A DNA stretch of 64,000 nucleotides from Rhodotorula mucilaginosa (Eukaryota; Basidiomycota; Microbotryomycetes; Sporidiobolales; Sporidiobolaceae): positions 2,108,001 to 2,172,000 of the forward strand of contig CP137864.1 of NCBI GenBank assembly GCA_034406715.1, given 5' to 3'. The notes beneath the pieces were generated by a model. The model had not been told where the DNA came from and made no database searches. It saw nothing but the letters and a program-made list of their open reading frames with translations. Both the position numbers and the translations under genes were made by a program. Shown here piece after piece: positions 56,922-64,000 of the stretch (positions within the stretch are counted from its first letter, which is position 1; every line of letters begins with the position of its first letter).

Positions 56922-58026
56922 CTAGTCCCAGACGGGTTTGCAGGCAAAGACGGTGTCGTTGCCCAGGACTTTGGTCGCGATCGGGACGAGGCGCGGGAGT
57001 CGTCGTCGATCCTGTGTTCGGGCATAGTCGTCGTCAGTTGGTGTTTCTCGCCCACGGGAGCAAGATGGACTGGAAGGGGTTTCCCTCTCCGGACGACGTC
57101 GAGAAATGATTGTGCTCACCTCGCCTGAGGCTGAGGAGGAGGAGCCCGGCGGGGGATAAGGGACCGACAACCCTTCGGGACCGATCAGGACGGGTGCGAC
57201 CGTAACGACGACGAGGTCGACCAGTGGCACGATCCTCGCGGCTGTTGCTGCTGCTGATTCCGAGTCTGAGTCGGAGTCGGTTGTGGAAGTTGTGGTCGCG
57301 GAGAGGAACGAGGCGAGGACGGCGGCGCCGCCTTCGATCATGAGCGAGCGGCCGAACGATTCGGCAAGGAGGGGGTCCGGGTTCGGGTCGGCGTCCGAGT
57401 GCTGCAGGTTGTTGAAGAGCGCAGGGAGCGAGATTCGATTCGAACCTGTCCGAGTTGGGGTTTGAGCACGAGTTATCCTGGCGGGCGGGAGGGGAGCTGG
57501 TGGTTTGCTCACCTGGTTCCTTTGCGACTCGGACGAGTCTCGCTTCTCCTGAGCCCTTGGCGGCAGCAGCGAGTGCGGGATTCTTGTCGTGCCACTCTGG
57601 TTCAGGGCAGGTCGTGCAGATGACGGGCGGGTGACCGATTCGGGTGCGGGCGTTGTGAACGAGTTTGGCGTCGGCGGGAGTTTTCAACGCTGGATCGAGA
57701 ATGACGGGCACTGGCTGGGCACTGAGCGGGAGGAGCGCAGGGATGCGAGCGGTGAGGGACGGGTTGTCGTTCAAGACGGTTCCGACGCCGACGAGGATCG
57801 AGTCGTTGAGCTCGCGGAGGCGGTGGGTCAGTTGCATGCTCGCTGGACCGCTCAGGGTGACTTGGGCATTGCGTGGTCCGCTGATCTTTGCGTCGAGCGA
57901 TTGGGCCCATGTGAGCGTGATGAACGGTTTCCCATGACGAGGAGGAGGAGGAGGATCGGAGGACTTGGGGGCAAAGAGGTGCGGAGGGTACAGGGACCGC
58001 ACAAACTCGTCAATCTCCGAGTCCAT
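56922..58026 (-). CDS. RIB7: 2,5-diamino-6-ribosylamino-4(3H)-pyrimidinone 5'-phosphate reductase (Rib7)
   Basis: Second enzyme of fungal riboflavin synthesis. It reduces the ribosylamino side chain with NADPH. Three exons: 58026-57513, 57445-57120 and 57011-56922, giving 309 residues. RibD-C/dihydrofolate-reductase fold motifs are clear: PFITLTWAQSLDAKISGP, LTHRLRELNDSILVGVGTVL, NDNPSLTARI, PVPVILDPALKTP, then FGRSLMIEGGAAVLASFL and VDLVVVTVAPVLIG. A Ser/Asp/Thr run interrupts the C-terminal half. It is divergent from the aldehyde dehydrogenase gene, with 142 bp between start codons and a CCAAT box at 58091-58095. Confidence 0.93.
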
Positions 58027-58090
58027 CGTCTGTTCTCACCCTCCTATAGACTGCGAGCGCGGGACAACGTCAACGTCATCGGCCGATAAG

Positions 58091-58095
58091 CCAAT
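58091..58095 (+). promoter_or_regulatory. CCAAT box in RIB7/aldehyde dehydrogenase divergent promoter
   Basis: AAGCCAATCGC lies midway in the 142-bp gap between divergent start codons, 74 bp before the aldehyde dehydrogenase ATG. It is a plausible HAP-complex site and unproven. Confidence 0.3.
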
Positions 58096-58168
58096 CGCTC
58101 TCGGCCGGACCGACTCGTCCACCTCTCTCACAACAGCCAGATCCACTTGAAGTACACGCAAGAGGGCC

Positions 58169-60581
58169 ATGACCGACTTCAACGACCAGGAGCTGTCTAC
58201 GCTCTCTCCGATCGACGGCAGCATCGTCGCCAAGCGTGCCTACCCTCCTTCGCTCGCTCACCTCGACCAAATCGTCAACGACGCTCACGCCGCCCACCTC
58301 GCATGGCGCGCCCACTCTCTCGAGCACCGCAAGCACCTCGTCCACCGCGCAGTCGACCACCTCGCCTCGCGCGCCTTGGAACTCGCTCCCGAACTGACCT
58401 CCCAGATGGGTCGCCCCGCGCGGTACGCTCCCGCCGAGTTTGCCACCTTCAAGGACCGCGCCACGTGGTTGCTCGATCATGCAGACGACGCACTCAAGGA
58501 CGAGCGCGTCGACGAGGGACGGCCGGAGGGGTTCAAGCGCATCATTAGGAGGGCTCCCGTCGGCGTCTGCTTGCTCGTCGGAGCCTGGAACGTATGTTCT
58601 CCCTCTTTGACGACTGACTTGATTCAACCCCCGCTGAATCCTTGATCCTTTTTCGATTCAGTTCCCCTGTGCGTCCCCTTGAGCTTCTTTGCCGTCCGAA
58701 TGCCAGCTTGAGCCCTCCCAGCCATCATCCTCTTTAAGAATCACGTCCCAAGAACTCGGCTGACCGCATTAAACACATCTACGGCCCCGAACGCTTAGAC
58801 ATGATCCAAGTCAACGCCCTCATCCCGGCCCTCGTCGCCGGCAACTCGGTCCTCCTGAAACCGTCGCCGCAGACTCCGCTCGTCGCCGAACGGATCCAGG
58901 AATCGTTCGAGGCCGCCGGGATCCCGCGCGGCTTGATCCAGGTGAGTGAGGGAGGGGTGGCCTTTTTTTCCTTGGGGTGCCACTTGGGGACAGAAGGAAG
59001 GGGGAGGAGGGTGGCTGCTCCTAGAGGCATTCTGTGCTACAGTCTCTCTCTCTCTCTTTCAAGCGCTGACTGGACCTTTGGACCCCGGGACCGGTTACCA
59101 CGCCAACGCCGACACCGCCGCTGCCACAGACACTGCACCTCAACCCCTCGCAGATGGACCACCTCGTCGCGCACCCCCTCGTGCCCTTCGTCTCCTTCAC
59201 CGGCTCGGTGCAGAACGGCAAACGCGTCGAAAAGACCGCCGCCCTCGCCGCTGCCGACGCGCAAGGTCCGGCGGTGTTCAAGTCGGTGGGGTTGGAATTG
59301 GGAGGGAAGGATGCTGCGTATGTCAGAGAGGGTGAGTGTCGTGTCTTTTTGTCTTCTTTTTTCGTGCGAGGAGAGAGGAGAGGGCAGTCGCAACAACTCC
59401 GCTGGGATACGTCTGACCTCCTGATCTCCTACTTTCTTTTTCTGTCTCTCGATACTTGATCCATCATCTGAGAAGACTCGGACCCGGCTTATGCTGCCGA
59501 AAACATTGTCGACGGCGGTTCGTCTTTTCTCTCATACTCCCGGCTTTTTCTTTTGTGTTCTCCTCGACTGACTCATGTTTCCGCCGTGCCATTTGCAGCG
59601 ATGTTCAACTCGGGCCAGAGTTGCTGCGGGATCGAACGCGTGTACGTGCACGAAGCGGTGTACGATCGCTTTGTCGAGGAAGTCGTCAAGGTCGTCAAGG
59701 TGCGTTCGCTCCGGAAATCCTGCTGATTCAGTCCCTTCCGACTCTGGTCGGGGATGGTAGCTGATGTGGATAGTTGACTGTGACCCACAGGGGTACAAGC
59801 TCGGAGACCCGCGCGAGCAGGAGACGACGCTCGGACCGGTGGTCAGCCTGCGCTCGGCGGCGACCATCCGTGAACACATCGCCGAAGCCGGTACGTCTTT
59901 GCGGTTGACGCCTCTCTCTCTCTCATTCCGCTTGGAGCTCTTGCGGTCGAAGAGTGGGAGCACGACCAAAGGCGCTGACATCTGAACCGATTGAACTGCG
60001 ACTGCCCGCCCGCCCGCCCGCAGTCTCGAAAGGCGCCAAGGCGCTCATCCCCGAATCTGATTTCCCCGAGGCAAAGGAAGGGACGACGTATGTCGCGCCG
60101 CAGGTGTTGGTCAATGTCACGCACGAGATGAAGGTCATGTCGGAAGAGACGTTTGGTCCCGTGTTTGGCATCATGAAGGTGCGTTTCCGGCCCTCTCTCT
60201 CTCTCTTTCTCTCTCTTGATGCCGTTCCTTCCTACCTAGCAAACTTCGAACTGGTGACATGCCGAAATGCTCAACAATGTTTTCTAACACTGCACGCCCT
60301 ACCCCACCCCACGGCAGGTCAAAGACGACGCCGAAGCGCTCGCGTTGATCAACGATTCGCGGTACGGCCTCACCTCGTCGATCTGGACCCGCTCCGAGGA
60401 AGCGTACCTGAACCTCGTCGACGAGATCGAGACCGGGACGGTCTTCATGAACCGGTGCGACTACCTCGATCCGGCGTTGCCCTGGACGGGGTACAAGGAA
60501 TCGGGCAGGGGGATCTCGTTGTCGAGGTATGGGTACGACGCGGTCACCAAGGCCAAGAGTTTGCATATCCGCCCGTTGTAG
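58169..60581 (+). CDS. Aldehyde dehydrogenase (NAD(P)+-dependent), nine exons with 7-nt microexon
   Basis: Oxidises an aldehyde to the acid; the substrate is not deducible. Exons: 58169-58591, 58662-58668 (7 nt), 58799-58941, 59130-59331, 59476-59517, 59599-59699, 59791-59890, 60024-60178 and 60318-60581, giving 478 residues. Fold motifs in order: PIDGSIVAKR, ELTSQMGRPARY, IRRAPVGVCLLVGAWN/FPY, IPALVAGNSVLLKPSPQTPL, FVSFTGSV, VGLELGGKDAAYV with the general-base Glu, MFNSGQSCCGIERVYVH with the catalytic Cys, EETFGPVFGIMKV, and LPWTGYKESGRG. There is no signal or mitochondrial peptide, so it is probably cytosolic. The E/GRP N-terminal style resembles the fungal/bacterial subgroup near S. pombe Meu8, which is tentative. 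Confidence 0.94.
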
Positions 60582-61222
60582 AATGAGGTCTCCTTTTCGG
60601 GGGTCGGGTCGGGGGCAAATATGGTCGTTTGAGCGATTGAGACCCAGTGGCCGACAAGCGGTTGAGACAAATTGCTGGATTCGCTGCTCTTTCTTTTCCG
60701 TCGTAAGCCGCTTCGGACGGTCTCGCGCATTGTAATCGCTCATTTGGTGCAGCCTGATGTACGAACTCCCATACCAGAGAGCCGTCGATAAGCTGGTGGC
60801 ACCACGACCTGCGCATCCGAGTCCTGAAGCTCGGACAGACGATGTGCACTACGATCTTCATTTGTTTACCGGCCACCTCTTTACAGCGTCAAAATCTCCA
60901 CCACCTGCGTCTATGGAATGTGGACGCGAACTGGCTACACTGGCTTACCTGTAGAGGCCGTCCCGCGTGCCGTTGAGCGTTTCCTCAGCCTTCTCAACTA
61001 GAATTTCGGCGTGCTGCGTCCTATGTAGAGGCCTTCAGGATCCCTAAATGCCCAGACGGATAGATTTTTGACCGAGCAAATCTATACGAGAGGGCACGCG
61101 GGAGCGAAACCCCGCTCAGGCCTCTTGCGGACGCGTCCACGGACGTCCCGACGACCCTGATTGTCGGTGCACTCACGCTTTTGTCACAGGCCATTGTACG
61201 CCTACAGGATACAGCGGTCGGT
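60582..61222. other. Intergenic between aldehyde dehydrogenase and membrane protein gene
   Basis: These 641 bp contain no supported coding or RNA feature. Short open frames of 65-110 codons on both strands lack domains and good context. Confidence 0.55.
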
Positions 61223-62197
61223 ATGAGCGAGCGAGTGGATCCTTTCGCTGCGCGCGGGAACAACAGCATCGTGAGCAGGCTCCCTCCCCCCCGCTCGCCG
61301 AGCCTCGACGAAAGAGCCGACCCTAACTAAGCTGGGTCCTTCCCTTCGCAACAGCCTCCCGGTATCCACGATTCGGACTTGGTGGCTGCGACGCCGCGTT
61401 CCGCCCGGACTGGTCCGACGAGCACGAGCGGTGGCGGTTTTGATGGGGGCACGCGCTCGGCGCCGCTGCTGAGCGCTGCGGGGACATTGACGGCTCGGAC
61501 GGGGACGAGCGGCAAGAGCATGAAGACGCCTTGGTACTTGACCTGGACGGGGATCGCTGGATTGGTGACGGCGTTGTTGCTCGCGGTGAGCGCGATGAGC
61601 TCCGAGATCGGGCTTTGACCTGAGCTGAACCCACCGCCCGCAGATCGGCCTCGGCGTGGGACTCGGTGTTGGACTGGGGACTCGAGATGATGGTGACCCC
61701 AAGTCGAATGCCGTGCAAGGAGGAGCCGCAGCCACGGGTGAGTCACAGGAAGTTGCTTCGAGAAACGATTCCGCCGGCGCGACGAGCTGACAGCTCGCCG
61801 CTCGCCCACAGCCATGTCGACCGTGACTTCCCAGTCCATCTTCTCGTCGATCTTGATTGCGGATCCTTCGACGACCGTAATCCAGATCAGCGTCGACGAC
61901 ACAGCGGCCGCCGGCGGCCCCCCTTCGCTCGCGACCTTCACCTCCTACATCGGCGGCTCGACCGTCCTCGTCTCGGCTCCCATCGGAATCGCCACTCGAA
62001 CGGCAAGCATCCCCGTCGTGACCGTCTCGGAGACTTTGGCGCCGAGTACGAGAGTGCAGACGGTGTTTGCGACGACGTATGCGAGCACGCAGACGGTCAC
62101 GGTGGCGTTGCCGGGAGGAGCGACCCGGACGACGACCGAGATCGTCACTGTCGAGCGGACGGTGACGGCCCAGCCGCTTGGAAGGGTCAAGCGGTGA
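61223..62197 (+). CDS. Ser/Thr/Val-rich single-pass membrane protein, uncharacterised
   Basis: Four exons: 61223-61270, 61355-61585, 61644-61737 and 61812-62197, giving 252 residues with matching phases. The N-terminal ~90 residues are polar and presumably cytosolic (MSERVDPFAARG, GIHDSDLVAATPRSARTG). One transmembrane segment (WYLTWTGIAGLVTALLLAIG) runs into a glycine-zipper stretch GLGVGLGVGLGTR. About 140 residues rich in Thr, Ser and Val follow (TVTSQSIFSSILIADPSTTV, TTYASTQTVTVALPGG), like an O-glycosylated wall-facing ectodomain, ending in a basic VKR. No signal peptide, so a type II topology is likely. It resembles fungal wall-stress sensors only in composition. Confidence 0.72.
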
Positions 62198-62644
62198 GCC
62201 GGTCCCGATTTGGACGGCTTCACTCGGACAGACAGGCGTCCAGAGACGGGGGAGGAGCGATTTTCTGTTCAGCCTCCATTGTCGGGCACCCGCCGCCCCG
62301 GTATACCCCTATCGCGCCTGGGAATAGAGCCGTAGTATGTATAAGCATCTCCGTAAACGTAATATCCTCAGCTCCGGAACCTTGTGCAAGCTGCTGTCGA
62401 GAGGTTCTGTTCCGGTGCAGACGACGGTGGCGGCGAGACGAGAGCAACGTCAGCACTTCGAATCGCGGAAAGCAGCTGGCTAGGCCCAACTTACTTACGG
62501 TAGCAGCTCGCGCCTGACCGTCCAAGCAAGACTCTTACGCAAGAAAAAAATTCGCCGTGCAGACCAAACCCTCGTCGTCCTTTCGCTCGCCTTTCTTCCC
62601 CCCCTTCTCTCACCATCTCCCGGACTGAGCCCACCAGCCAGCCG
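62198..62644. other. Intergenic: promoter of the YCII-domain gene
   Basis: These 447 bp contain no supported gene. A pyrimidine-rich tract near 62570-62610 precedes the YCII gene start and could be part of its promoter or leader. Confidence 0.55.
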
Positions 62645-63434
62645 ATGCTTTCGCTGGCTCGTTCGGCACTACAGCGTACCGCCCAGCTCGCCCGTCCTTC
62701 TGCCCTCGCCGCGTTCCGCTTCCCCACATCTGCTACGATGTCAACAACCGCGGCTGCTCAAGGCAAGCACAACCCGTGGGCGCAGGCGCTGCCGAGACCA
62801 GCAGAGGAACTCAACACCTACCTCGCCAACTTGCCCGACTTTACCCACGACTCGAAGAGGTGCGGATGGCGCGATTTCGGACCTGCTTCACTCTCCATGA
62901 CTTGTTGCACGCACTCGTCATGCGAGACTGATGGGACCCGGAGATGCCCCGCACAGGATGAGCATCCGACCAAAGCACCTCGAACACGCCGCCGAGGGCT
63001 TCAAACTCGGCTGGATCGGTACGACCCTTTCCTCCTCTCGATCCAAGCCGACTTCAGCTCGTCCTGACCTTGCCCGAAACAGTCAAAGCCGGAGCGACCT
63101 TTGCCGACGACTCTCGTACCCAGATGACGGGCTCGTGGTTCCTGCTGCGGGAAGAGTCGCTCGAAAAGGCGCGGGAACGGTTGTCGCAGGACGTTTACGC
63201 GACGGACGGCGCGTGGGACATGAGCAAGGTGGGCTTCGGCAAGCACATCCCCCTTCCCTCACTCCAGGAAGCCCTTGTCGCCCGCGTCCGGGTGTCAAGG
63301 CCGGCTGGATGCTGCGCGTGGGATACGACGAAGCTGCCGCCCCGATTTTGTCCCTCTTTGTCGCTGACCTGCGCGAGGAGCGTCTTTACACCGGACAGGC
63401 AGCCATTACGCCTGTAGCCATCGCCAAGCACTAG
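62645..63434 (+). CDS. YCII-related domain protein with mitochondrial-type presequence
   Basis: Small alpha/beta YCII-domain protein. Members are putative enzymes or stress proteins of mostly unknown activity. Four exons: 62645-62859, 62957-63018, 63083-63228 and 63399-63434, giving 152 residues. The N-terminus MLSLARSALQRTAQLARPSA is an amphipathic Arg/Ser/Ala presequence. After a linker come LPDFTHDSKR, MSIRPKHLEHAAEGFKLGWI, VKAGATFADDSRTQMTGSWF and LREESLEKARERLSQDVYAT, DGAWDMSK. The last exon gives AAITPVAIAKH. The His, Gly and Asp-Gly-x-Trp positions match the YCII pattern. The last intron (63229-63398) is 170 nt and reads open in two frames, so a wrong longer C-terminus is easily predicted. 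A second in-frame ATG at 62738 would make a form without the presequence. Confidence 0.82.
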
Positions 63435-64000
63435 ACAACGCATTCTGCTCCGCGCGCTCCACTGTTCCCCCGGATGCTCGATCGGTTCACACTTCTGCTG
63501 TCGTTGTGCGGAAAGAAGGCGCAAGGCGACTGCCCTCGACTTCTTTTCCCTTCTAGCCAGCGACCGATACGCTTCATCATCAATGGGGCCTGGCTTTGGC
63601 CACCTGTGCAACCGTCTCCGAGTGCGCGGGCAACGGATGGCCCGCTACCAGTCCATTTCGTCGCTTGTCCGTTTGGATTCCTTTTCCCCTTCTTCCCGCT
63701 TTCGACGCCGAGTTCCGTGCTTCACAGACATGGCATACAGTACTCTCCCGCTGCACTACACCTGACGAGTGCAGGCGGTCGGCAGAAACCGGCTACGTCG
63801 ACGCTCATCCCCGAACATGACGTCTCGGCTATTGCACTTTTCGATCACTTGACGGCCTGTCGGTCTTCCTTGTGACCATGACAAAGCCCGCACCGACCCC
63901 GAAAACGAATCACAAGAGGCGCAAGTAACGAAAACCCGTACGCGTACCACTTGTGTGTACCGAGGATACTCTCCCGTCGAGCGTGATCGACTGCGGGCTG
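63435..64000. other. Right window end, no gene supported
   Basis: These 566 bp after the YCII gene hold open frames of 60-133 codons on both strands. None shows a recognisable domain, so no gene is called. A gene beyond the right edge could begin or end here. Confidence 0.5.

Noticed and set aside
60544-60954. Short open frames on both strands after the aldehyde dehydrogenase
   Set aside because: No homology signal and no plausible splice partners. They overlap each other on opposite strands.
63229-63434. Longer read-through C-terminus for the YCII protein
   Set aside because: Reading through the GTGGGC donor gives an Arg/Pro/Cys-rich tail unlike the family. Splicing to 63399 restores the expected ITPV-type ending.
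63474-63875. Plus-strand open frame of 133 codons at the right edge, and a nested frame from 63583 with an Arg-rich start
   Set aside because: No recognisable domain, irregular composition, and it follows directly after the YCII gene, so 3' flank is more likely.
1-64000. Mobile elements, viral fossils, CRISPR arrays, or a biosynthetic/defence cluster
   Set aside because: No reverse transcriptase, integrase, transposase or capsid motifs, no terminal repeats and no array pattern were seen. The genes are unrelated housekeeping and regulatory genes.

Overview
This window is a gene-dense, intron-rich stretch of fungal nuclear DNA. It looks like a basidiomycete red yeast (Pucciniomycotina, Rhodotorula/Rhodosporidium-like). 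The evidence is high GC content, genes broken by many short introns of about 40-110 nt with GTRNGY-type donors and CTGAC/CTAAC branch points, and a housekeeping gene set of basidiomycete type. The genus is an inference. I saw no transposon, viral fossil, tRNA, rRNA or CRISPR array. Exon boundaries below were worked out by eye from splice signals, reading phase and family motifs.

Left part (1-21.6 kb): the 5' and central part of a KIN1/KIN2 (PAR-1/MARK) kinase on the minus strand runs off the left edge. Next come EFG1 (rRNA processing, minus), a Sld7-like replication-initiation protein (plus), MCD4 (GPI-anchor ethanolamine phosphate transferase, plus), NUP192 (nuclear pore scaffold, plus) and CGR1 (60S biogenesis, plus).

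Centre (21.8-43.5 kb): a divergent syntaxin-like membrane protein (minus) and a Byr4/Bfa1-type mitotic-exit GAP subunit (minus). These are followed by the two condensin ATPases, SMC4 (plus) and SMC2 (minus), which lie 3.75 kb apart with only a secreted purple acid phosphatase gene between them. BYR4 and SMC4 start divergently from one 0.8 kb promoter region.

Right part (43.8-64 kb): an orphan protein with a C-terminal RRM-like half (minus), an EED/ESC-type WD40 protein (candidate PRC2 subunit, minus), and a tiny Kish/TMEM167 gene whose first coding exon is just the ATG. Then a large HMG-box regulator (minus), an orphan Lys/Glu-rich protein (plus), RIB7 (riboflavin synthesis, minus), an aldehyde dehydrogenase containing a 7-nt microexon (plus), an S/T/V-rich single-pass membrane protein (plus) and a mitochondrial-type YCII-domain protein (plus).

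The genes do not form one pathway. There is a concentration of mitosis and chromosome genes (SLD7-like, BYR4, SMC4, SMC2, EED-like). The most checkable oddities are the linked condensin pair, the EED homologue, the syntaxin with a long tail beyond its membrane anchor, the microexon, the ATG-only exon and two likely GC-AG introns.
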